Of a stretch of 64,000 nt of DNA, positions 10,826 through 20,934 are shown in pieces. This DNA is from Adiantum capillus-veneris. Taxonomy: Eukaryota > Streptophyta > Polypodiopsida > Polypodiales > Pteridaceae. The translations under genes were made by a program, and so were the position numbers. Every line of letters begins with the position of its first letter. Position 1 is the stretch's first letter. The notes below the pieces were generated by a model that had not been told where the DNA came from, ran no database searches, and saw only the letters and a program-made list of their open reading frames with translations. The DNA is taken from NCBI GenBank assembly GCA_014529385.2, contig CM043965.1, positions 68,159,690 through 68,223,689 on the forward strand, read 5' to 3'.

Positions 10826-11302
10826 TTATCGCTTTTCAAGGGAATCCTGGTGGCTCTCTTCTTGGAATCCTGGTGGCTCTCTTCTTGGAATTCCTATAGG
10901 AATTCTCGTGTTTGGTGGAGGCATTTGTGGTCCTTCATTGACCAAATATCCACCTCTTTCTAGTACAGTCTGTGGATTTGTGCTTTCTACAACTCTGTAT
11001 TCTCGTCCATACTTGTCGACAACTATAGATCTCCATTGACAGTCGACTCCGTATGTGTAGACATATAAGAGCTTGTAATCCATTATCTCTTCTAGGTATG
11101 GATCTGAGCACCTATAAAGATTGACCTCATTGTCGTCAATGTATCTATATAGTCCTTCACTCTCATGACCAATCATCCAAACTCTCTCAACAAGATGGGT
11201 CTTTATCAATTGCAAGTTTGGAAGATCCATTGTGGGAGGATATTCCTCTATCGTCGGGATCTCCAAGCTTGTGTAAGCTGCGTTTGAATCTAGGGTAGAC
11301 AT
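10826..11302 (-). pseudogene. E1 gag N-terminal domain, unknown fold
   Basis: A 158-codon frame starts with ATG at 11302. Its middle (VNLYRCSDPYLEEI ... YGREYRVVE) aligns with the N-terminal ORF of E3 (61786-61298), so it is a family-specific domain in front of the capsid. I recognise no known domain. It is cut from gag by the 23-bp tandem duplication. Confidence 0.7.
10841..10886. repeat. 23-bp tandem duplication breaking E1 gag
   Basis: The unit starting GGAATCCTGGTGGCTCTCTT occurs twice back to back (10841-10863, 10864-10886). Because 23 is not a multiple of three, it separates the N-terminal frame from the capsid frame. Confidence 0.93.
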
Positions 11303-13664
11303 GATTTCTGGGCTTAAGAGCTTTTGCTTGGTTCAAGTAGACTTAGTCCACTGTGTTCAAGTTCTTTGGTTAGGGAAAAGTCGAAACTATGTCCAAAACC
11401 GCAATCGTTTCATCACAATTCTTGTAAATTGTCGCTTTCAGACACCCCTAACTTCTGGATGAATTTTGAGGCCTCAAACGATGTTTTTTTCAAAGTTCAA
11501 GTTTTGCTCTAAGATCTGTAGAGCCGCTCTCAGGCTACGTTTTGATATAAAAACTTTTCCGATCTGATACCGTTTGTGAAAGTTATGGCCAAAATAGTGA
11601 AATGCAGTTTAGAGTGGTCAAAATGAGTCCAAATTCAATTTTGACAAAATTTTTGGGATCTCTGTGACACTGTGAACACTCCTGTATGGTCAAAAGTACA
11701 GTTGGACCCTAAAACTGGCCTAGAGACATCCTACGCGTAGTATGTCTATATGCTCAGAATTTAACAAAATTTGGTCCAGAGACTCCCCTTAAGTCCAGCA
11801 ACACAATGGTATGCTCAGATTTTTATTTGGATTTTAAAAATGGCCTTGAGACATCCTACGCGTAGGATGTCTTTTTGCTCAGAATGACTTGAAATTTTCA
11901 CCCCAGCTTCTCCTTGATGTGCTGATCACAATGGTGTGCTCATAGGTTGGTTTGGAGTCCTAAATCAAGCTGGAGACATCCTACGCATAGGATGTCTTTT
12001 TGCTCTGTTTCAGATCAAACTTGCACTGTAGCTTCCCCTTGATGTGCTAAAATCACAGCTATTTTTATTTTTTGATTCTGACACCTATAGCTTGGTCAAA
12101 TGATCAAGAATCGGTTCCAAAAGCCAGATGTCTGTTCTGATGAATTCCCAAGTCAAATCAACTCCAAATTGGACCAAATTTGACAATGAGGCTTATCTAA
12201 GGCTATATGAAAGCATGGTATGGTCACAATAGAATTTTGGTATCAAAATCATGCAATAGACATCCTACGCGTAGGATGTCTTTTTGCTCAGAATGAACCT
12301 AAATTTGAACCACAGACTCTCCTGAAGGTGCTGATCATTGTGGTTTGATCAGAATTTTGTTTAGAGTTCAAAATCACACAGAAGACATCCTACGTGTAGG
12401 ATGTCTTTTTGGTCTGTTTGACCCCAGACTTGTTCCACAGCTTCCCCTTGATGTCAGTAACCCAATGGTATGCTTAGATTTGAGTTTGGATTTCAAAAGT
12501 CCCAAATTTTAGCTGTTCTTGCGTTTTTTCAGTCAGAAGTGCTAAAGTCCGCTTTGAACCCAATTTTCTCACCCAAATGAGCTGAAAACTCTCACATGCA
12601 CTCAATACAACATTTAGAACATGCCTATGGAGTCATCCTATGGTTTGGTCTCAAAATTAGGCCTTGGACAGAATTTGGGTAGGATGTCTGGCAATTCTCA
12701 TCTTTTGGCTTTGATCTGTCAAAATTTGGTCAAATTTCCACTTTCCAGGTGAAAATAGGGTAAAACCTACCTTCTAAACACACTGGTAACCTCAGATTTT
12801 CAAAATTTCCACCAGATCACCCTGTAGACATCCTACGCGTAGGATGTCTACTACTGATTTTTTGAGACTGAAGTGTTCCTGATGCTTCCTTATGCTCTCA
12901 ACAAGTGCAAGTATGCTTCACAATTGCAAAAACATGCAAAAATCACTCAATTTCAGCCTTTTCTGAAATTTTACGTTTTCTGACCCGGCCTTTTGGCTTT
13001 TGGTCAACAAGATTAGGGAAAAACACCCAAGTCAATATGTTACTAGGGTAAAACCTACCCTTTGAACCCACTGGTGCAGTCAGAATTTTCAAATTTGGTC
13101 TCCAGAACCCCCTTGAGACATCCTACGCGTAGGATGTCTATGTTTACAGAATTGCAGGTTTTCTTCACAGAACCCTTGCATATGCTCTTTTATATGCACA
13201 ACATCAGTCAGTCATACAAAAATATCCACAAAAGCTTGTTTAATGCATTTTTACCCTCAAAAGCACACTTTTTCGTGATTTCAAATGCAATCAAGCACTT
13301 TAGCAAATAATTCAATGCTGAATAGCTCTAGATCAGAATTGGATTACTTACCTAAAGCTACTCCTACAAATCATATGGGGTTTTGCATCTATGAGTAGAA
13401 AAACGCTTCACTGCCACACACGGACTAGTAAACGCTTTTATCACCTCACAAATCACTCGACCACCAACAACTACTCTAATCCACAGATCCTAACTAAACA
13501 TATCTAGTCGCAGACCCTCGGCAAGACACACGCTTCCTGGCTATCCACTTGATCGCGGAATATCTTCTTCCGGATCCACTTAAGAAAAACGCTTTCTTTA
13601 GCCGAAACTAAATCAAGCAAACATCACACGAGTGTTAGTAGGAAACCTACTTAGGTCCTTGTGT
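11303..13664 (-). repeat. E1 leader: ~125-bp tandem repeats with seven 24-bp palindromes
   Basis: The untranslated leader between primer site and gag contains degenerate repeats of about 125 bp (about 11640-13140). Seven carry a palindrome made of AGACATCCTACG and its reverse complement: 11724-11747, 11849-11872, 11974-11997, 12258-12281, 12383-12406, 12826-12849 and 13116-13139. Copies 1, 3 and 5 each have one change. Spacings are 125, 125, 284, 125, 443 and 290, so some units have lost the palindrome. The centre TACGCGTA contains ACGCGT. The palindromes are conserved better than the sequence around them. No ORF of interest. Confidence 0.9.
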
Positions 13665-13681
13665 CCCTGGCAGCGGCGCCA
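13665..13681 (-). promoter_or_regulatory. Primer-binding site of E1, tRNA-Asp type
   Basis: The minus strand reads TGGCGCCGCTGCCAGGG one base after the 5' LTR. It matches the complement of the plant tRNA-Asp 3' end with two differences. The same tRNA is used by many plant Athila/Tat-type Gypsy elements. Confidence 0.85.
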
Positions 13682-13682
13682 A

Positions 13683-14639
13683 TGTTGGAAGGGAAGCTAC
13701 TCACACACCCATGAAGTGCATGCAAACACTCCCTAGATCAACATAATGTCAATCGAGGACACACATGACATGATAGGCACACGGAGGAAATCTCTTAAGC
13801 TTGTCAGGCTGAGACCATCCTACACATACAACACTCTGGAAGGCCAACTAAACCACAATCAAGAACCTCATTGCCCTCAACTACACCACCTAGCCACATA
13901 CACACATGCGTAAGGTAACTCACCTAATCATGCCAGATTCGTAGGAAACTTAAGGAACACCATCCCCTCACTAGGATACACATGTCCCTAAGCTTCTACA
14001 CTCAAAACCCTCGCTCTAAACCCATATGCGGAAAACGCGTAGGATGACAGAGCCAAAATTTGAAAGTGCTCGAAATTGAAATTTACAAGTACTTATGCGT
14101 AGCTTATGTCACCACGATTCTATAGACTACTAGCACGCAGAAAACAGACATCGTTTGATACACTTACGGCCACAAATAGCTCGTAGATGCGTCGGCGTGT
14201 GCGCTTCGTCTCGCGTGGAATGCTTGGCGTTGTCGCGTAGCTCTCCTCGATCCTACAACAATGGTGCAGTCGGATCTCCAATGTGTTGAGCGAGCCGGGC
14301 GTAGCGGGAGGATGAAGCTCACGCTCACTCTCTTTCTCTCTCACACACAGTAGACGGCAGTGCTAAGTTTTGATTATGATAAAAGTCTCCTTACAAAATG
14401 ACCTAGGTATCTTATATACTAAGGCTACCTTAGGTTTAACCAAAAATGGGGTTGAAAGGGTCAAATGGCTTTGTATTTACAATCTAGAAGTGTCATTGCA
14501 CCCCGGATTCTGAAACTAGAATAACTACTCATTACAAATGACGCTTATAGCCATAATCCGCAGCATTTCATAACTCACAAAAGATAAAACTTTGGTACGA
14601 AACTTGAGTTATGTTGTGTTGTTGACCCAGCGGTCAACA
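13683..14639 (-). repeat. 5' LTR of E1
   Basis: A 957-bp LTR, about 96% identical to 1577-2532 by eye, with TG...CA ends. It is followed by CTCCT, the target duplication. A TATA-like motif lies at 14411-14418 on the minus strand. Confidence 0.93.
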
Positions 14640-14644
14640 CTCCT
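14640..14644. other. Target-site duplication of E1 (right), CTCCT
   Basis: Matches 1572-1576. Confidence 0.7.
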
Positions 14645-14828
14645 CCTTCTCCTCCTCCCCATAGATATTCACTTTTATTGAAGGCTTGTCTTGTAACTTT
14701 TAAAGTCACTTTAGATTGTTCCTACACGCGAGCATTTTGTTATGTCTTCCTCTCTCCTCTTGCATCATTTTGTTGGACTTTGCATTTTCAACACATTAAA
14801 TACGGCACTTAACAATTGTCCTCCCCCC

Positions 14829-14872
<44 letters not shown>

Positions 14873-15404
14873 GATTTTAGATTGGCACCCGTGCCTGCCA
14901 AAATTTAACGAATTTATAGATTTTTAAGCATGGCCCACATGTTAACTCTTAAAAATGAAAAGAACAAAATATTCAAGGATTGGTAAAAGGTCCATCAACT
15001 GGGAAATCTCTCTACCCATTTGGTGTGTTCTCTCTCGTTGATTTTAGGTTGGCACCCTTGCCTACCAAAATTGAAAGAATTTATAGATTTTTAAGCATGG
15101 CCCACATGTTAACTCTTAAAAATGAAAAGAACAAAATATCTAAGAATTGGTAAAAGATCCGTCAACTGGGAAATCTCTCTACCCATTTGGGGTGTTAATG
15201 TGAGGGTTGGTCTTTATCGGGCATTTCATCCATTTTCTACGGGTGAAAAAATTTAGCTATCCTTTAAAAAATACACTAATGCCAAAAAATAATATCTTGA
15301 AAATTTGAAAAAGTGCGTGAGCTCAACCGTAAAATCTTTCTTTCTCTCTTTCCCCCTCATAAATGTACATGTGTATGCACACATACAATGTGTGCATGTG
15401 ATGG

Positions 15405-15444
<40 letters not shown>

Positions 15445-16200
15445 GGTCCATAATGTGGATAATGATCCCTGCATTTACATGTCATGTATGTCCTCAAAGC
15501 GAAACAACCCCAAGTCGACGTTATGCGAACTTTTTTATTTTTCTCAAAGCTCTTTTAAAAAATACATACTTCCAAAATTTTCTGAAACATATCAATATTG
15601 GTCTTGAAAAAAGCCCCTTGAAAAGATAAACCAACTATATCTTCAAAAATTACATTTCCATTAAACAAAAAAAAATCACTAAAATTTTTCTTTTTTTGTT
15701 ATATTTTCAAAATGTGAATTCGCATTAAGTAACAAAACCTCCACTAAATTTATCCCCTTTTTGTTATGTGCAATCAAACTTCAACATTTATTTTATGTGG
15801 AATAGAAAGTCTCTTCACTTCACATTTGAAAAAGCTTGTCACTTCTTACATGCTAAAAAGGCTCTTCTTACATTGTGGAAAAGCTGTGAGTTCTTACAAT
15901 CTTACCCTTTACTTTTGCATTTTAGATTATATGTTTTATAAGGTGTTTTATGAAATGAACCAGGGAGTGACACCTGGACACCCTCTCCTTCCTTGAAAAT
16001 TTTAAGCTGCATTATAAATAGTATAGATGAAAAATATTACCAAAATATATGGAAATCATGATTGGATGGCATTGGGAATGGCAAGAGCTTGAGATGACTT
16101 GTCTTTTTGTATCAATTTCAATCAAATAATTCAAATCATTCAAATTGAATGTCCCTCTATTGGCCCCCATATTTCAAGTGGCCTTAGATTGGCCCCTTTA
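14645..16200. repeat. Non-coding flank with a 167-bp tandem duplication and simple repeats
   Basis: No gene seen. Poly-C (14823-14839) runs into (CT)n to ~14867. A unit starting TTGATTTTAGATTGGCACCC at 14871 is repeated at 15038 (period 167) with few substitutions and ends near 15196. (CT)n lies at 15413-15442. Confidence 0.8.
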
Positions 16201-16620
16201 CCCTAGTGAAGAGTACATATAGTGGCACAAAAGTAATGAAGAGTACTTATAGATTTGGTCTCTTTTATGCGAAGGCGAGTATAATTTTGTCATTTTTCTT
16301 CAAAACAACCTAGAAATCTAGCAAGGACAGTGGAATTCCAATCAACAAAAAATACACAAAAGATCCCTATGAAATGAGACTTTTGTGATCACCTCATGGA
16401 AAAGTGGAAAACAAGGTGGAGACTTCACGATGGCCTCAAGAAGGCAACATTTTTTGTTGTAATAAATTGAGTGATTATTAGAACACATTTGACATGTTAA
16501 TGGAGAAATATGAGAGAGAGAGAGGCATGCACACACACATACACACACTTTCATAATAAAAATGTTCAAATGAGTATAGTAAGGCTTCATTACAAAGAAG
16601 ATTCAAAGGGTCATGATTGT
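16201..16620. repeat. R1 repeat copy and paralogue of the E2 empty target
   Basis: Around 16330-16400 lies an R1 copy (GGAATTCCAATCAACAAAAA, then AAATGAGACTTTTGTG). At 16560-16590 the sequence AATGTTCAAATGAGTATAGT/AAGGCTT is the uninterrupted paralogue of the sequence on both sides of element E2 (18178-18193 and 28536-28545). Confidence 0.7.
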
Positions 16621-18193
16621 CGACACCTTTGTAAGGTTCTTTCTCGTGTGTATATATATATAAGAAATAGCATTCAACATTGTATACTAGCAATTTAAAT
16701 AAATATTCTTCATGTTTTATTAAGCAAGCCATGATGTGAACAATTAGACCCTTGCGCACGGTGGATTTTTGTCGGCTGCAATGCTTACTCGAAGGCTTGG
16801 GGGGCCCATAGCCAGAGTCATATGTGGGACAGGGGGTTGTTGCACATATAGAGTGCATCTTGGAGCCAGATTTTCTTCCACAGGAGAGCGATTGGCTGAA
16901 TGTGGCTTGGGGGCAGGGTTGCTCCAAAAGGGAAGCACCCAGCTGCTCCTCCCCTAGCCCTGGGTGTCTGGTGGTGCTTCAAATGGAATATTTTCTGCTA
17001 GCAGGGTTGGCAACTCCCCGGCTTCTTCACTCGACCGGTTGGGATCTGAGGCATGTTCGTTGGTATCCATTTGGCATGCAAGGAAAGTTGTGGAAAGATT
17101 TGACTTGCATTTGGCACTAGAGGTCTCTCTCTGGTGGGTGAGCTCCGCTTACAGCTCGACTTTTTGGTGGTGGTTTCTTTGGCCTTCTACTGGTCTTTTA
17201 TTGATTTTTTTAATCTGTACGAGTATTTGGTCCTTGTAAAACCTTCAATCTGTTGAACGGTTTGTCATATGTAACTGTCTTTGGTATGGTGGGCTCTCAT
17301 GGCAAATGTTGTGCGTGAGACTTTTGCGTGTAAATTTTTTGGTGGTTAATTCAATTTCAACTCACCTATTGGTGAGTATTGCGAATATATCTATATATAT
17401 ATACACTTAATGTAATTAACGTTAATGTGATGGTGACAAGAGGGTGTCAAATGCCTTGAAATGTCAAAAAATAAAGTTAATGTGATGGTGACAACTGGAT
17501 GGTGAAAGTTTTACACGTTTTCTCCACCACTCTCCTATGGCCTTCTTTGCCAATAAATCTCATCCCTCCCCTTAACTTAGCAGGCTTTTGTGCCTCCTCA
17601 CCTTGTTACATTAGAAAGCCTAAAGGTGAACAACCAAGGGACCAATTTAGAAACTAAAAAATTGGATTTAAAGTTCTTGAGAAAAATGTGTCTCAACTTA
17701 ATATCGTGTCGTTCATGGCTAGAAAAATACATTTTTTCTGAACAGTCAAATCAGAGGAAACTTGAAATTCTCTCAGTTTATAGGTCAAAATTTGAATCTT
17801 TTGCCGACAATTACACTAAACTTGTGTAAATTTGTCGGTTTTCTTAAAGGCAAGCTTAAAATCTAGCCGAGATTTTTCAATTTTAACCGGTTAAAATATA
17901 CTAGATCTCGGTTTGTGTTTCTAACGCTAGTGTTGTTTTTAATTTCAAAAATGTCAGTTGAGAGCAAGGGGAAAAGGAGAAGTTCCACCCCGAAATAGAG
18001 AAAAATAATGTAAAAACTTGAAAAATAAATCTAATTTTTAACATTTCCTCTAGGCATATTTCAAGAAAAGAAATTTTGTATGTCTATAAAAATGTTTTTT
18101 TCGAACACGTTAATGGAGAGAGAGAGAGAGAGAGAGATGCACATGCACACACACACACTCATTTTCATAATGAAAATGTTCAAATGAATATAG
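16621..18193. other. Stretch without recognised gene
   Basis: A more GC-rich block at about 16740-17300 has short open frames but no domain that I recognise, and it could be the decayed tail of a LINE or a gene fragment. 17400-18060 is AT-rich, with R1-like pieces near 17800. (GA)n lies at 18117-18137. Confidence 0.4.
18190..18193. other. Target duplication of E2 (left), ATAG
   Basis: ATAG borders the left LTR and recurs at 28536-28539 after the right LTR. The uninterrupted paralogue at 16577-16584 supports the junction. Confidence 0.8.
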
Positions 18194-20283
18194 TGAGTGG
18201 CATAAATTGGTAACCATCTTTTTGCAACATTTTTCATCCTACTCAACGTCCTCTTCCTCATATGTGTATATATTTTTCTACGCTATTAAGTTTATCTAAA
18301 GTAAATTCCCTCTCTTCGTTTAACCTTTGTGGCTACACATACATTGTACTCTTCCCAAGAATGTCACCTTAGTCATATATTTATATTACCACCCTTTTCT
18401 CTTTGCTTTGTAAATAAAAGTAAGCATACAATAACCAACTATATACCCCCAAACTTTCTTACCTCTTGTGAATTAGTAGTAGAAAAAATAATATATCCAT
18501 CTTCCACTCCATATAGATAAATTCCCATGGAAATCAACTCTCCACTTGTCTTTACCAAAGATTATGGTCCCTCTCTACAAGTCTTCTATGTCCCCTACAT
18601 ATGTGGCCCAATATCTCTTAAGAATATACATATAGTTTCTCTCCTTTCAAAAAGACTCCAATTGTATATTCTTTTCACAAGCAAATAATATTGGGCCCTC
18701 CTCTATTTGTTTAAGCATCATAGCCTTTTGAAAAAGCATGATTCCCCTTGGATACATACAAGCAAAGGGCCCATACAAGAAGACTTGGAAGCAAAAGGTT
18801 CCCTAGCCTAGTGTGGACCTCCCAAACCGAATTCCTTGGTTTATGGGCGTGAAGAATAGTCCAAATTCATATCAAACATGTTGAGAAGGTCAATTTTGCC
18901 TTTTGAAGCATGTCATTCCGAGCTACAGGTAAAAAGTTATGGTCAAAATAGTGTACATCTATCAGATTCGCAGCAAAAGGGAACTGTAAATCAAGTAAAT
19001 CAAGAGGGTGAGATCTTATTTTTCCCCTACTCATCTTCTAAAAGAGCAATGAGTGTTCAAAGTCACTTGCATGTGATGGGACCAACCTAAAGATGCTTTC
19101 CAAATGCCAAGACAGACAAGTTGAGATACCCCGCAGGAGCCACCCGTAGGGCATCATGGTGGGGCCCACCTACATTATGCACCCCTATGGAGCCTTCACG
19201 GTCTAAAATGATATTTTTGGTGAATAAATAGTCCCTTTTATGTCCAATATTCAATGAGTGGTCAAAGGACACTTAATTAGGGCTAATCACTTACTCTAAT
19301 TAAGTGTAGCATAATCCCACTCCTACACAACTATAAATAGCCCCCCTTGGAGAGACTCAAGGACACACACACCTATATTTCCAACTTCATGTTGTTTCTT
19401 GATCAATAGTAGAGAAAACCCCAAGCTCTCCCTCTTTCACATTCCCCCCTCCTAACCCTCCTCTTTGGAGGAAGTGCAACTCTATTCTCCGCTCTCTCCA
19501 TTCTACAATCTCTTACTCCATCAACCCAATAAATCATTTGTAGCACCTCAATAACTTGTAAATACATCATGATCTCTCTCATGGTTATGTTGATGATCAT
19601 GAAATCATCTTCAAAACTTTCAAGTGTCGCAATTCGTGATGGTTAGCAGGCGTCTGTCCTCCCCTTAAAAGGTGTGCGAGAAATCAAGTAAGTGTTCTAT
19701 TCTCAATTTACCATTGGTTTGTTTCTCCATACTTATTCAATTGGTCTAAAGAAATTTCTCACTCCAACTCTCTTTTGCTTCATTACATATACATGTGGCT
19801 ACCTCTCATGGTGATTGTATTTTGCGTCACGGCATTGCATAGATGGAGATGAGCTCTCTATGCAAAGTGTGTTAGTTTGATGTAAGTGATTCTCTTGTGT
19901 GTTTGAGAGGCAAGTCTTGTGCGCATGATTTTTTTGATGAGTTCTTGAGAGAGGAAGAGTTTGGATGTATTATGGGTATTCTTATGGGGAGAAGGTGAAT
20001 GCTATTCCACAAATTGCATATTTCATTTTGATGCACGGCATTGGGTTGCATAATCGTTGATGGTGTTTTCAAGTGTCCAAAGTGTATATAGAGTAAGGGG
20101 GTTTTCAAAGTGTGTTGCTTGAGTGGGTGAGTGCAAGTGTTATTTTTTTTTGATTGGTTTACTTCTCCACTCCCAAAAGAAGGTGGTACCCCAAGTAGTG
20201 TGCGTACCTCTCTACGAACATTTTGTGAGGGTAGGCCCATTGGTTTGGGTTTAGAGGCCCCATTTTCAAAAAGCTCGCCCTCA
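18194..20283 (+). repeat. 5' LTR of E2
   Basis: A 2090-bp LTR, TGAGTGG...CCCTCA. It contains TATAAATAG at 19332-19340. Small open frames inside (for example 18878-19090) are duplicated in the other LTR simply because the LTRs are copies. Confidence 0.96.
19332..19340 (+). promoter_or_regulatory. TATA box in E2 5' LTR
   Basis: TATAAATAG, in a good plant TATA context, about 950 bases upstream of the LTR end. The same motif is at 27585-27593 in the 3' LTR. Transcription would start about 30 bases downstream. Confidence 0.65.
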
Positions 20284-20288
20284 TAAAG

Positions 20289-20306
20289 TGGTGCCCCCAC
20301 TGAGGA
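20289..20306 (+). promoter_or_regulatory. Primer-binding site of E2
   Basis: TGGTGCCCCCACTGAGGA lies five bases after the LTR end. E4 has the identical 18-mer at the identical distance. The 3' end CCA-complement (TGG) is as expected, but I could not assign the tRNA. Confidence 0.8.
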
Positions 20307-20340
20307 ACATATTTCCAAGTTACCTTCAAATTCTTTAGTG

Positions 20341-20553
20341 ATGAACAATGGAGTTCCCATCTATCCATTTCATTTTGCACAACACATTAGAGTAAATGTT
20401 CACATAGATAGAAAAGTCTTTTTCCAGCAACGCATTGTTTTCATATTTGGTGCAGAAAGACTTAGAGAAATACTGGCATCACCCAATCCAATTATACTTC
20501 CAATCATCAATTATGAAACTTCTTTTGATGTTCAAGTTTTCATTTTGTTTTAA
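20341..20553 (+). CDS. Leader ORF A of E2, 70 residues, unknown function
   Basis: This small ORF lies between the primer site and gag, beginning at ATG 20341. Its C-terminal two-thirds (FGAERLREILAS, then PIILPIINYE and DVQVFILF) is homologous to the next ORF downstream (leader ORF B) and to the matching ORF A of element E4. The four ORFs have nearly identical length (69-70 codons). It has no membrane segment or known motif that I recognise; it is hydrophobic at the C-terminus and ends in a VFIL-type tail. Its location resembles the extra 5' ORF of some Tat/Ogre elements, but those are much longer. Translation is inferred from conservation only. Confidence 0.6.
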   Translation: MNNGVPIYPFHFAQHIRVNVHIDRKVFFQQRIVFIFGAERLREILASPNPIILPIINYETSFDVQVFILF

Positions 20554-20636
20554 AAGCAGGAACAAGGAGTGGTGAAGGGGTGCTCAAGGGTCATATGAAG
20601 GAACGAGATCTTCAAACCAACAACGAGGAGTAGCAC

Positions 20637-20849
20637 ATGAATCACGATCAAAATAATGAACCTTTTAGGCCTATTGCTCGGCAATCCATTCATATAATCA
20701 TTGCAACTAAGTTTAGGTTTCAGTCTATCATAAGGAGGATATTTGGATCCACTCGCCTCAATGAAATCAATGCTTCAATTAATCCATTTATTCTACCTAT
20801 GATAAAGTACGAATTAACAATGGATGTGTACATCTTCATTTTAATGTAA
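20637..20849 (+). CDS. Leader ORF B of E2, 70 residues, paralogue of ORF A
   Basis: The ORF starts at ATG 20637 and ends 85 bases before gag. It has the same length as leader ORF B of E4 (55684-55472), and I count 43 of 70 identical residues by eye. Shared blocks are ARQ, TK-x-RFQ, the segment EINASINPFILP, and DV-x-IF. Its internal similarity to ORF A (FG-x2-RL-x-EI-x-AS ... ILP-x-I-x-Y ... DV-x2-FIL) shows an ancient tandem duplication. Unknown function. Confidence 0.68.
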   Translation: MNHDQNNEPFRPIARQSIHIIIATKFRFQSIIRRIFGSTRLNEINASINPFILPMIKYELTMDVYIFILM

Positions 20850-20934
20850 TCAGATTTATAGTGTCAATAATCTTGTGCAGCCTGTAAGAGAAAAGTTTCT
20901 TTTAAAAAAAGAGATTTAAAAAAGTATAAACAAA

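Larger units (their letters stand above)
1577..14639 (-). mobile_element. E1: LTR retrotransposon, Ty3/Gypsy type, lacking RT and INT
   Basis: The element has two direct LTRs of 956 and 957 bp, both in TGTTG...CAACA form, with target duplication CTCCT at 1572-1576 and 14640-14644. Coding parts read on the minus strand, so the 5' LTR is at the right. It has a tRNA-Asp-type primer site, a polypurine tract, a ~2.4-kb leader, gag, tandem zinc knuckles and a retropepsin. No reverse transcriptase or integrase motif was found between protease and 3' LTR, so it would need enzymes supplied in trans. I count about 38 LTR differences by eye (~4%), making it clearly older than E2 and E4. The primer site suggests the Athila/Tat side of Gypsy, but without RT this is an inference. 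Confidence 0.9.

Noticed and set aside
11724-13139. Evenly spaced palindromes as a possible CRISPR array
   Set aside because: The units are ~125 bp degenerate tandem repeats in a plant retroelement leader, with no short unique spacers and no cas genes.
16478-16927. 149-codon minus-strand open frame
   Set aside because: It crosses an R1-type repeat and a GA/CA tract, with no recognisable domain.
18878-19090. 70-codon open frame in the E2 LTR, duplicated at 27131-27343
   Set aside because: The duplication comes from the LTR copies. There is no independent sign of coding.
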